From NCBI GenBank assembly GCA_903772945.1, contig CAICTM010000040.1, positions 1-64,000 on the forward strand: a stretch of DNA of 64,000 nt, in the 5' to 3' direction. Within the stretch, counting starts at the first letter, position 1. Each line of letters begins with the position of its first letter. This DNA is from Seminavis robusta (lineage: Eukaryota; Bacillariophyta; Bacillariophyceae; Naviculales; Naviculaceae). Below, in pieces: positions 41,038 through 50,290 of the stretch. The notes under the pieces were generated by a model, which saw nothing but the letters and a program-made list of their open reading frames with translations, had not been told where the DNA came from and ran no database searches. Both the position numbers and the translations under genes were made by a program.

Positions 41038-42696
41038 TTACTTGACCACTGTTTGCCTCTTTTCAATTCTCAGTGGCATCCCATGACGAGGCTGTGGCAG
41101 TGGCCCATGCAGATCCAGCTTGAGCTGGTATCCCGGCACGGGTTTGAATTGGAATTCCCTCACTAGATTGGCCAATACAATGACGGCTTCTTGCAAGGCA
41201 AACCGATTGCCGGGACAATTGCGACTTCCCACCGAAAAGGGGATCAAGGCATGAGCATTGCCAATCGCAATAGTCGTGTCTGCAGTAATGTCATTGTCGG
41301 GTGTTCGTTCCATCCAAGCATTATTGTCGTTTGATGATGACGTTCGTTGACACCATCGTTCGGGGATGCATTCCAACGGCCGGGGAAAGTATTGCTCGGA
41401 TCGATGAATAGCAAAAATGGGGACGAGACACTTGACATTGGGAGGGACCACAAATCCATCCGACAAAGTAATGGGTTTGGTCAAGTCGCGCGCAGAAATG
41501 GCGGCGGGTGGATAGAGACGGAGGCATTCTTGAATGACGGCCGTGCAATACACTAGCACATCGGGATCCGTCAAATCACCTTCAATGGATTGGACTTCCG
41601 CGAAACACGCCTCTTGCACGCCAGGATTGGCCGCCAACAAGTAGAGTACAAAGGCAAGTGTGGTACTGGTGGTGTCGTAGGAGGCAATGAGGAGTGTGGA
41701 AATGACGTCAATCAAGATTTCGTCGTCCGTGGCATTGTTGTTGTTGCTGTTATTGCTGTCATGTGCTACCACCAGTCGATCCACGAGACTGATTTTGACG
41801 TCCTTATCGCTGTTGTTTTTGGGCGACAGATTGTTGTCTAGTTGTTTCATTTTGATGCGTGATTCCTGTAGGAGATTCTGAATAAAACCTCGTAGAACGT
41901 TGAGTTGTTCTTGCAGTTTGCGGTTCTTTTCCAGAGGCAAGGAGAAGAAGTAGTTCCATGGACTGAGAGGATTCTGACCTCGTTTTCCCATGTCTTTCAT
42001 GATATACTCAAAAGCGCCAACCACTGAGGAAAACTGGAGTGTTTTGCAGCACTCAAAGTCTGTGGAAAAGGCTGCCTTGCCAAAGACATCACTAGTCAAC
42101 ATTTTCATGACCGGATGAACGTCCAATTCATAATAGGCCGCCGCCGAATTCTGTTCCAATTTGTTGGATAGCGTGGCAATCAAATCCTGTGCGACTTGCC
42201 AGACATCCGTTTGACTCTGAACCAAAAAGGAGTGCACAAATGTCCGTGTGACGGCATCTCGATTTTGTTTCCATTCTCGATGATTGAGAAAGAGCAAATT
42301 CTGCTTGCCAATGACCTTTCTCACATAGTGCGAGACTATAGGCACGGGGATGCGATGATGTTCCGACTTTAGGATCGTCCGGGCATCTTCCACATGCACG
42401 ATACTGATGCATCGACGGTACAGCAGCCACAGACCAGTGCGGCCATGGGCATCGGCATGATCTCGGACGGCGTCCACGTAGGCATCGGGAAAGGTTTCTC
42501 GGCCAAACACCCACGCAACGTGACCGTAAAACCAGTGACAGTGCGGTGCCATGGGCAAGTTATCAAAGGGTTTTCGCAATTCTAGAAAGGGCTTGACAAT
42601 AATAATCGCCACCATGGCCACGGCAACCAGCAGTGTGACCCAATAAGGCGATGCCAGCAAGCAATTCTCGTATGTCCATATCACTTGTTCTGACAT
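41038..42696 (-). CDS. cytochrome P450
   Basis: This is a 552-residue haem monooxygenase. An N-terminal membrane anchor (Y-W-V-T-L-L-V-A-V-A-M-V-A-I-I-I-V) is followed by a basic/proline segment, typical of microsomal P450s. The I-helix oxygen-binding motif is A-S-Y-D-T-T (A-G-x-D-T-T consensus, with Ser for Gly), the K-helix E-x-x-R is Q-E-C-L-R-L-Y-P-P, and the haem-binding F-S-V-G-S-R-N-C-P-G carries the cysteine ligand at about residue 494. Domain order and length fit the family; no introns. The oxidised substrate (fatty acid, sterol, carotenoid or xenobiotic) cannot be decided here. The ATG at 42696 is the first in frame and places the anchor correctly. Confidence 0.93.
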   Translation of the reverse strand: MSEQVIWTYENCLLASPYWVTLLVAVAMVAIIIVKPFLELRKPFDNLPMAPHCHWFYGHVAWVFGRETFPDAYVDAVRDHADAHGRTGLWLLYRRCISIVHVEDARTILKSEHHRIPVPIVSHYVRKVIGKQNLLFLNHREWKQNRDAVTRTFVHSFLVQSQTDVWQVAQDLIATLSNKLEQNSAAAYYELDVHPVMKMLTSDVFGKAAFSTDFECCKTLQFSSVVGAFEYIMKDMGKRGQNPLSPWNYFFSLPLEKNRKLQEQLNVLRGFIQNLLQESRIKMKQLDNNLSPKNNSDKDVKISLVDRLVVAHDSNNSNNNNATDDEILIDVISTLLIASYDTTSTTLAFVLYLLAANPGVQEACFAEVQSIEGDLTDPDVLVYCTAVIQECLRLYPPAAISARDLTKPITLSDGFVVPPNVKCLVPIFAIHRSEQYFPRPLECIPERWCQRTSSSNDNNAWMERTPDNDITADTTIAIGNAHALIPFSVGSRNCPGNRFALQEAVIVLANLVREFQFKPVPGYQLKLDLHGPLPQPRHGMPLRIEKRQTVVK

Positions 42697-43336
42697 GATG
42701 GTTCAATCAAACAAACAGGTATACATACAGCAGTGCTTGCAACGTCTTCAAGGGTTGCTTGTTCCTTGCAATGGTTTCGGCTGCCCAAGAAGTTTGAAGG
42801 GAGCTCAACAGCAAGATCCTCGCCTCTGGGAATCGAATCTTTTCTCGGTCTTCTTTCGCGAAACTGAGAAACACAGCAACCCCAGCCAGCTAGGCTGCGT
42901 AAACCAAAGGGCATTGGAGGGAAGCTGACTGAGGGACAGTCGGTGATGATGATCAAGCAGAAAGGGGAAAGTTTATTTTTATGTTGATGGATCTTGAGAC
43001 TGAGAGGTGCTACCAGTATCCAGGTCGTTTGTCATGTTGCTGCCTCTCCTCGAACCCAGCTATGGATGGCCAAGAATCCTTTTGAATTGGCTGCAGGTAC
43101 CGTATGCGACAACTGCCAGTGTGTACGAGTCAACATGCAGACATCAAGCGGAATGACACGCCTTTCCATGCATCATCTCGTCAAACGATAGTGAAGATTG
43201 CAGAGGTACGGTAGATCTCATGGGTGTGCGTTATCCTAATGACTATTTTATGCTCTCTGATCAATGCTGTCAAACTGAGACTTCATCCGCCTCTTCTTGC
43301 CTAGCCAGGGCTTCATCCTGCAGGCTGCTACTTCTC
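42697..43336. other. spacer, no gene seen
   Basis: No supported frame. Its 3' end matches the downstream flanks of the small membrane protein genes that follow. Confidence 0.35.
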
Positions 43337-43651
43337 TTAGTACCACCCTCTTCCAACAAACCAACCACCCAACTCATCATTGTAGTACACATTCAACCTA
43401 TCACTGCCAGGAAGGCCCATCCTCTGCATTCTGATCACCTCTCGTTCAGCGGCATGTCTGGAACGATGCTTCACTTTGGAGGCATCATGGTTGTTGTGGG
43501 GATTGGTGTAAGAGATCTCAGGCTCGTGATCACGATTGTACTGCTCACCATCATTGGCTGTGTGGCTACACGCACCAATGAAAACCCAGATCAGCGCTCC
43601 AACAAAGAGGAAAAGCAGAAGAGGTGGTATTGAATCGTCCGAATCACTCAT
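43337..43651 (-). CDS. small single-pass membrane protein, family copy A
   Basis: This is the shortest of three tandem paralogues, with 104 residues. The start M-S-D-S-D-D-S is followed at once by a single membrane segment (P-P-L-L-L-F-L-F-V-G-A-L-I-W-V-F-I-G-A). The rest is polar and carries the family signature D-H-E-P-E-I-S-Y, N-N-H-D-A-S-K-V-K-H-R, then G-L-P-G-S-x-R-L and Y-Y-N-x-E-L-x-G-W-F-V-G-R at the C-terminus. No known domain is recognised. Topology: short N-terminus, cytosolic or lumenal C-terminus of about 75 residues. It lies in a duplicated unit with both flanks conserved in copy B. Confidence 0.68.
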   Translation of the reverse strand: MSDSDDSIPPLLLFLFVGALIWVFIGACSHTANDGEQYNRDHEPEISYTNPHNNHDASKVKHRSRHAAEREVIRMQRMGLPGSDRLNVYYNDELGGWFVGRGWY

Positions 43652-44367
43652 GGCTCAATTGGTTTCAAGTAGTCAACAAGTGAGCAAAGCAAATGAGATG
43701 TGCATACTGGATGAGACAGCAGAACCTCTCCTGGTAGTATGTCCTTTCCGCCGAAATATTCCAATTGGTACATGTCCCACGTGCAGCGGAGCAGTCCATT
43801 GCGTAATATTCCACGCAAGCGTTTTGATCGTGGACAAGACTGTTTTTGTGTCACGAATGATCAATCTACTTTCCTTGCCTCCCCAAGGCTGAGCCAGGAG
43901 GGCACTGGGGAGGACGGGAGCCGGGCAAAAAGGGGGGGCTAGGGGGGAGGGGGATGCCAGGAGCAGAAGGAGGAAGTAGAGGGGAAGTCTGGAGGGAGCA
44001 AGAGGAGGCAAGATATGCGGAAGAGGGCAAGTGCACCATCAGCATCCCAGAGAGAGCGGCCATAGCTCATCGTGCCAGCTGAGACTTGAAAGCCACACAT
44101 GCAGAGGTGGCGGGCCCAAAGAATTGCAAAGCTGAGCCAAGCATTAAAGTAGCCACGCACCACTGAGTAAGGGTGTTCCCACTTTGCAAAGAGGAAATAC
44201 GTTTTGCAAGTGCCTCAGTTTCAGCCAGGAGACCACCAGCAGAGATGACAAACAGAGTAAAGTGGCGGCGTTGGGAAAGACAGGCTTTGAGACAGTACTA
44301 GTATGAGATCATGCACAAGATTTGATGTAATGTGCAACTATCTTTACCTGGCTAGTTTTGAATGCTT
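43652..44367. other. spacer within the tandem unit, no gene seen
   Basis: The 5' flank of copy A resembles the 5' flank of copy B (GCCGAAATATTC at 43750 and 44881; ATCGTGGACAAGACTGTT at about 43827 and 44965). A G-rich run at 43932-43950 is present. No gene. Confidence 0.4.
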
Positions 44368-44805
44368 CTAATATCCACGCTTGCTTCTTCCAACAAACCA
44401 ACCATTCAACTCTCGGTTATAATATGACTTCAATCTTTTGCTGCCAGGAAGGCCCTTCCTCTTCATTCTGATGATCTCTTTTTCTGCGGATTGTCTGGTA
44501 CGATGTTTCACTTTGGAGGCATCATGATTGTTTCGGGGATTGCTGTAAGAGATCTCAGGCTCGTGATCATGAAAGTAGTGCTCATCATCACTACTACCAT
44601 CATCAGATGATTGGCTACCACCATAAACGTAGCGAGAATTGCTGTAAGATCTCTTAGACTCGCGATGATTGTACTTCTCACCATCATCGGCTGTTTGGCT
44701 ATCACTGAAAGCCCAGATCAGCGCTACAACTCCGACCACTGCAAAAACACCGAGCATAAGAGGTGCTATCGAAGGACTCATGGCAAAATTGGTTTGGAAG
44801 ATCAA
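44368..44805 (-). CDS. small single-pass membrane protein, family copy B
   Basis: Copy B has 145 residues from the first ATG or 137 from the Met at 44781, which aligns with the copy A start (both ATGAGT). One membrane segment (L-M-L-G-V-F-A-V-V-G-V-V-A-L-I-W-A-F) is followed by an Asp/Ser/Tyr/His-rich region with an extra copy of the Y-S-N-S-R module not found in A, then the shared D-H-E-P-E-I-S-Y and the C-terminal G-W-F-V-G-R. Conservation of these blocks between the paralogues, with looser linkers, suggests selection on the cytosolic tail. Function is unknown. Confidence 0.7.
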   Translation of the reverse strand: MIFQTNFAMSPSIAPLMLGVFAVVGVVALIWAFSDSQTADDGEKYNHRESKRSYSNSRYVYGGSQSSDDGSSDDEHYFHDHEPEISYSNPRNNHDASKVKHRTRQSAEKEIIRMKRKGLPGSKRLKSYYNRELNGWFVGRSKRGY

Positions 44806-45305
44806 TCAAGTAGGCATCAAGTGAGCAAAGTACATCAGATCCTGGTGAGACAGCAGCAGCTCTACTGCTACGCTCCTTTGGGCCGAAATATTCAGAATGG
44901 TACAAGCTGGTCGTAACGTGTGCATGCACCGCAGCAGAGATAATGTTCCACGCTTAGACACAGATCGTGGACAAGACTGTTGTGGGTCACGAAGCTACTT
45001 TCCCAGGGCTTCGCAGGCCGTGGGACATTCTTTACGGAAGTTGAGACTTGACTCGACTCCACTCCACTCCCTTGGTCGGTCGTTGCTTCCATCCAAATGG
45101 AAAGTGGGTCCAGCATTGGAACATTTGTAAGGTAGGCTTAGTGTATGAGGCCAGTAGAGGGTAAAACGTACCGTACCGGTATGTGGAAAGCAACGTAGAC
45201 AATGATGTTCCAAGTTGGGCTAGATTTAATCCAGCTACAGTACCGGATGGATCATGCGCGAGTTCTGATGCAATGTGCAACTATCCTTACGTAGTTTGTA
45301 TGGTT
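44806..45305. other. spacer within the tandem unit
   Basis: Carries the flank shared with the region upstream of copy A. No gene seen. Confidence 0.4.
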
Positions 45306-46413
45306 CTAACATCCATCCTTGCTTCGTCCAACAAACCAACCATCCAACTCTTGGTTGTAATATGAGTTCAATCTTTCGCTGCCAGGAAGGCCCTTCCTCT
45401 TCATTCTGATTTCTTTTTCTGCGGAGTGTCTGGTACAATGTTTCACTTTGGAGGCATCATGATTGTTTCGGGGATTGCTGTAAGAGATCTCAGGCTCGTG
45501 ATCATGAAAGTAATGCTCATCATCACTACCATCATGATTGTTCATTGGATTGCTGTAGGAAATTGGCTCACAATCAGTGTTATTGTCCCAAGCACTTGGT
45601 TCCATTCTTATCATTCTACGTATCTTCTGCTCTGTTGCCCGCCTCGAATGATGTTTCGAAGCACTCTGATCCAATTTTTGCTTCATTCTACGTATCTCCT
45701 GCTCTGCTGCTCGCCTCGAAGCACTTTGATCCATTCTTTTCATTCTACGTATCTCCTGCTCTGCTGCTCGCCTCGAAGCACTCTGATCCATTTTTTTCAT
45801 TCTACGCATCTCCTGCTCTGCTGCTCGCCTAGAATGATGTTTTGAAGCACTCTGATCCATTCTTTTGCTTCATTCTACGTATCTCCTGCTCTGCTGCCCC
45901 TCTAGTAGACGGATGTTTCTTCTTGCTTTCATAATGATTGTACATTCGATTGCTGTAGGAAATTGGCCCGCAATCAGTGTCAGTGTTCGAAGCACTCCGA
46001 TCATTCCTTGCTCCACCCACTCCACTGGCACCTTGGTAGAGGTGTAAATTGTCACTTTAGAGTCCACGACAATCGCTCTCTTCTGGTGTGGCACTGAAAA
46101 GACGTTCTGTGAGACACGTATCTATGCCATTTGGCTCGTCATTGCCAGATTCGATCACATCATGGACCCTTTCTGCCCCGCCATGGTTCCCTGCCTCCTC
46201 ATCTCCCAGGTGTCGAACCTCGTTTCTTTTCCTCTCCACATATTGTGCGAGAGCAGAACGTTCCGATGTTGTGCTTGCTGACGTTGGCTTCCAACAAGAA
46301 GACCGTCTCCCGAGACAAAGAACCGCTCCAGCCAGCAATACGGATAAAGCCAAAAGAATGAAGATTGCATTGTCTGGGTCGCCCATCTCCAAAAGGTACC
46401 GGGTAGATTGCAT
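45306..46413 (-). pseudogene. small membrane protein family copy C, broken and repeat-expanded
   Basis: The N-terminal part (from Met at 46386) has a membrane segment (N-A-I-F-I-L-L-A-L-S-V-L-L-A-G-A-V-L-C-L). The frame stops at a TAA (46057-46059), then continues in the same frame through polar sequence into the repeats. A one-base shift near 45855-45870 moves the frame to that of 45306-45860. The latter holds tandem M-D-Q-S-A-S-R-R-A-A-E-Q-E-I-R-R-M-K units of 19-23 residues and the family C-terminus with D-H-E-P-E-I-S-Y and G-W-F-V-G-R. It is either a pseudogene or a gene with unrecognised introns (for example donor GTGCCACACC at about 46096 and acceptor near 46031). Frame is broken as read. 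Confidence 0.6.
45640..45905 (-). repeat. 57-69 nt coding repeats of copy C
   Basis: Five to six copies of a unit that encodes D-Q-S-A-S-(K-H-H-S)-R-R-A-A-E-Q-E-I-R-R-M-K. The nucleotide core, read on the plus strand, is CTCCTGCTCTGCTGCTCGCC followed by TCGAAGCACTCTGATCCAT. Copies differ by presence of a four-residue K-H-H-S insert and by point changes. Confidence 0.75.
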
Positions 46414-46737
46414 GTTAGTGCCTGATTGCTAGCAACAGTGCAACATGGATATAGCTAGTTTCGGCAGTATTGCAACACTGCATGGTTTTTGTGACTTGTG
46501 AAATTTTCAGTTCAGTAGTGTAGTCTTTAGAAGTCGAGTGACTGCGTCCGTGGTGCGGCGATGGGCCTTTCGTTTTCCTCGCCGTGGAAGGGATACACGT
46601 GTCAAGATCGTCGTGAAGGCGTTCAAGGCTAACTAGAGAGAGAATCATGAGCACGATGCTCTAAGCTATGCGTCCATTGTACATAAAGAGTCATTATGGT
46701 AGCTCTTTTGCCCTTATGCTGGTACTCCAGTATATTG
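46414..46737. other. spacer, no gene seen
   Basis: Short stretch between copy C and the RING gene, which are on the same strand; no frame with support. Confidence 0.35.
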
Positions 46738-48546
46738 TTACACTACCAGGTTTACTTGTGTCGCAGTACTGTTGCTGCTGCTGGTTCGTGGTGTATCTTC
46801 CACGGTGAGTTCCAAATCACCCCCTTCGCCACGACTATTTTCAAGCAGCACTTGTTGTCGTTGATGCGACTGTTGTCGATGATGTCGCAGTGCCGTGACC
46901 AAGAGCGCCCGAATACTGCTGCGGGACGGCAGTTCCTGCTGGGCGGCACGGTATTCGAGGAAATGGGGTCGCAAATCAAACTTGCAGAGCGGACACGCAT
47001 AGCGACCATTTTCGGCGGTTCCATCCCACGTTCCTTCTTCTTCTGCTTCTGGCGGTTGTCGTTGTTGTTGGAGCCATCGGTCGACACAGACGGGATGAAA
47101 GGCATGTCGACACGGCAAGACACAGACATTGGTTCCAGTGGGCATGACCTCGAGACAAATGGCACATTGATCGGGATCTTCCGACGAGTTTTGGATTTCT
47201 CCCTTGCCGAGGTCGTCACTGGTGAATTGTAAGAGTTGAAAGTCGTGCTGCTCTTTATTATTGTCATTGTCCGCAGTGGATTGTTGTACGTCTCCCCGAC
47301 TGACCCATTTGAAAACGATGGCAATCATGATACCGTAGAATAGAATGCACGATATCAGATACTGTCCCTGAACGGAAGAGACATCGTCCAAGGAAAAGTC
47401 GTAGATTCCGCGCTGCAGTGTCCCCATAAAGTCTTGTTGTACCCGTGGTGGAATGACGACAAAAAAGAACTGATTATTGTTTGGATCATCATGCAGGTAC
47501 TTTTCCAACAGTGGTACTTTTTGATTCCACCAAAAGAGAAATCTCATTTGGAGCGTCTTGACAAGGTTGTAGTTGTTGTTTGGTTCCTGTTGTAGTACCA
47601 GGACAATGATTTGTGCTTGAATGCTGGCAGCGGCTTGTGTAATGTTTTGCAACGTGTCACTGTCATTATCATGGAACGACAGTGCGGCCACCAGAATATG
47701 AGGCCATCGTTGGTGCGGTTGCTGCTGGTCAAACAACCAAGCATAGTCGTCGTCGGACGCCCCATAGTCGTCGTCAGTCTCATCCTCATCTAGCGCACGA
47801 TGGAATGGATCCACTGGGTCGTTGTAATTGTCGTACTGGTAGTCATAGCCGTAGTAGTAGCCACTGCTACTGTCATAGCCACCGTATGATTCCAAGACGT
47901 ACTCTTCTTCTTCCTCTTCTTCATTGTCGTTGTAAATGTCATCTCCAAACATGTCTTGCCACAATTCGACATTCTCTCCTCCTTCACCATAATAGCCATA
48001 GACATCATCCTCCAACATTTCTGTTTCGTCAAAGATTTCTTGAACGAGTTCTGTTTTGGTAGTGTCGTCAAAGTACACATCATCCAACAATTCCTCCAGA
48101 ATTTCTTCCGTCTCTTCTTCCGTCTCTTCCAAGTACTCGGCTTCTAATTCTTCTTCTTCTTCTGTAGTACTAGGTGCAGCATCGTCATCCCACTGTTCCG
48201 ATCCCAACATGGGCACTTTGGACGTCGCGTTGTTCGTGGCGGCATCATGGTCGTAGAAAAAGGGACGTCCCGTCAAGTAAATGTCGGCTTGCAATCCCGA
48301 TCGAGCAAAGGAAGGATCTCCCAGGAATCCAAAATTGTACGCCACGCTGGGAAAATACGAGTTGCCAATCAACACATGACCATCCACCACTGCAGTATTA
48401 TCACAGAGACACGCCACAGCAATAGCAACAACAACAACAGTAAGCCAATACTGGAACAACGCTGCCGTCATGGTGGTTTTTATCTCTTTTGGCAAAAGAG
48501 GAAAGTGACAACAACCGTGGAAAAAAAAGATTGAAAATGTGGCCAT
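46738..48546 (-). CDS. RING-H2 membrane protein, probable E3 ubiquitin ligase
   Basis: The protein has 602 residues; the Met at 48471 gives a good signal peptide, so 577 residues is the likelier length. A lumenal region with very acidic Glu/Asp/Tyr stretches (about residues 130-280) and a folded segment follow. One membrane helix (Q-Y-L-I-S-C-I-L-F-Y-G-I-M-I-A-I-V-F) separates them from a cytosolic part. There, residues 461-521 form a RING-H2 finger: C-A-I-C, L-P-C-R-H-A-F-H-P-V-C, C-P-L-C, with a longer than usual loop before the last pair. Layout resembles the PA-TM-RING class of endomembrane ligases, although a PA domain is not certain. Ligase activity is inferred from the intact zinc ligands. 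The C-terminus is Gln/His/Ser-rich. No introns. Confidence 0.86.
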   Translation of the reverse strand: MATFSIFFFHGCCHFPLLPKEIKTTMTAALFQYWLTVVVVAIAVACLCDNTAVVDGHVLIGNSYFPSVAYNFGFLGDPSFARSGLQADIYLTGRPFFYDHDAATNNATSKVPMLGSEQWDDDAAPSTTEEEEELEAEYLEETEEETEEILEELLDDVYFDDTTKTELVQEIFDETEMLEDDVYGYYGEGGENVELWQDMFGDDIYNDNEEEEEEEYVLESYGGYDSSSGYYYGYDYQYDNYNDPVDPFHRALDEDETDDDYGASDDDYAWLFDQQQPHQRWPHILVAALSFHDNDSDTLQNITQAAASIQAQIIVLVLQQEPNNNYNLVKTLQMRFLFWWNQKVPLLEKYLHDDPNNNQFFFVVIPPRVQQDFMGTLQRGIYDFSLDDVSSVQGQYLISCILFYGIMIAIVFKWVSRGDVQQSTADNDNNKEQHDFQLLQFTSDDLGKGEIQNSSEDPDQCAICLEVMPTGTNVCVLPCRHAFHPVCVDRWLQQQRQPPEAEEEGTWDGTAENGRYACPLCKFDLRPHFLEYRAAQQELPSRSSIRALLVTALRHHRQQSHQRQQVLLENSRGEGGDLELTVEDTPRTSSSNSTATQVNLVV

Positions 48547-49029
48547 GGCGATAGAGCCTTTCCGTTCAGCGCAACAAGCGTGCGGAAGTGATTCCCGTCA
48601 CTGAATGAGAGCAGATCTACCAACGTCCCTCGATCCCCGAAGAGCAACTCGGCCCGTTGGCTCACCATGGACTTGCCACCAACCCGTGTTGATATCCTGG
48701 CTAGTAGCTAGCTACATGTATGTAGTCTACCCTGATCATTCCTAGCTAGCTACCGTAGCTACCGGTAGCTAGAACCACGTGAAGGCCTTTTTGTGGTTGT
48801 TCTCGACTCTCTCTGCCTGCCAACATGTGCTGGCAGCAGTAGATACTAGCTCGCTGGCGGGTACGTGTACCCCCTTGGTTGGCTATCACAAGCAATTGCC
48901 CGTCGCTCCCCTTTGAGGAATGAATCTGAATGAGTTTCTTAAAATAAATAAAAGCTATGTAATGAGATCTTGGTGATGAGCTGCTGATGAGCAATCCAAC
49001 CCAACATGTGTCCCTGAATGAATTGATCC
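48547..49029. other. spacer, no gene seen
   Basis: Contains CTAGTAGCTAGCTACATG and CTAGCTAGCTACCGTAGC runs near 48700-48770. No gene. Confidence 0.4.
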
Positions 49030-50130
49030 ATGAAGAAAGAGGATGCCAAGGACAAGCGCCCCTACAACGATGCAGAATTCTGCAAGATCTTGGAGCTCTT
49101 CCGGGCCAAATTAGGCTTCAACAACAAATTCAAATACCCCGTGATGCTTGATGATACCTGCCACTTCAAAGTGGACTCTGCTACAGGATCAGCGGAGCTA
49201 CTATTTGCCATCTTCATGAAGACCAGCCAAGTGGTCAACGGACGTTCGCAATTTGAAAGACTGCCCAGATCAGATTCTTCTTGCTGTGGACGATTGGAAG
49301 GTCTGCCCACAGCTGAACCTCGCCATCTACTAGGACATGTGGCTCGAACGGAATCCTGATGCTGTGCACCTGTTTACTACATGTATGAACGACGACATCA
49401 AGAAAGGCCCAGCAAACTTGAATGGAATCAACCGTATGGAAATCGGATCAAGAAAGTTGTGTGGGACCACCCTGAATTCAAGGCACTCGAAGATCAAGCT
49501 GCGTCTGACACAGAGAAGAAGGGAGTCGGCACTTATAGCATGAGAAAATACGCAGCAGCAAAAGCCTCGAGGAAGGGAGCAGACACAAGGAAGTCCAGTA
49601 CCCTGGAAGGTGGATTAGAGAGAAGACTGGTCGGGTGGTCTGCATTCACTACATTGACAAGAGATACCACTACGCAGATGCCTTTGCGGCTGGTATACTC
49701 TGTGATGGTGGTCCCATCAAATACCAAGCTCGCGACAATATTGCAGATGAGTGGCTTTTTACTAAAGGTGTCAGTCATACCGACAAGCAACTTGGAGATG
49801 TCAGACTCTGTCTCGTCCTTGGCAACCTTGCCAAGCTTTGGGCTGCGTTCGACCCTGATGCCTGTCAACTACTTCCAGTGGACGACTACGAATATATTCG
49901 CACTATCTATGCCATCACTTATGGGCATGTTACAGAAATCCAGTCAAGAAGGTTCCACTCAAAATCTACCATGTCAATGGGGAACTGGAGATCAAGACAA
50001 GAGACAACGATGCACCAACTGGAGGAACACCAGCGGCAGCTCCACCCGGCGGAGGAACTGAAAATGCCATGGGTGGGCCAGCAATCTGCCAAGTCATCCT
50101 TTGGATCTGGTTTCACTACATGTAGCTAGT
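49030..50130 (+). mobile_element. relic of a Crypton-like tyrosine recombinase element
   Basis: Four frames must be combined to follow one protein. Frame 49030 to about 49255 (with F-K-Y-P-V-M-L-D-D-T), then a shift, a TAG at about 49333, then a frame through M-W-L-E-R-N-P-D-A-V-H-L-F, a shift near 49440 to T-Y-S-M-R-K-Y-A-A-A-K-A-S-R, and a shift near 49592 to Y-P-G-R-W-I-R and D-A-F-A-A-G-I-L-C-D-G-G-P-I. The segments S-x-R-K, G-R-W and D-A-x-x-A-x-x-L-C-x-G-G-P in that order recall the YR recombinases of Crypton DNA transposons in stramenopiles. The family assignment is a judgement from pattern. Three shifts and a stop mean it is not functional. Ends of the element are not identified. Confidence 0.55.
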
Positions 50131-50290
50131 CTAGTACGGTTGTGCATGTACGGTACAGTATCTGATAAGTGCAACATGGCATGAGTTCTACGTTTTGATG
50201 GCCAATGAGTGTAGTACATGTACTGCACTGTGACGGGCGTTGCGATCTTGAATCTCGAATGATGGATGAATTGAATCGCAATGAACCATA

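Noticed and set aside
49030-49359. Treating 49030-49359 as an intact small gene
   Set aside because: The sequence continues in other frames with the motifs of a recombinase, so it is the start of a broken gene.
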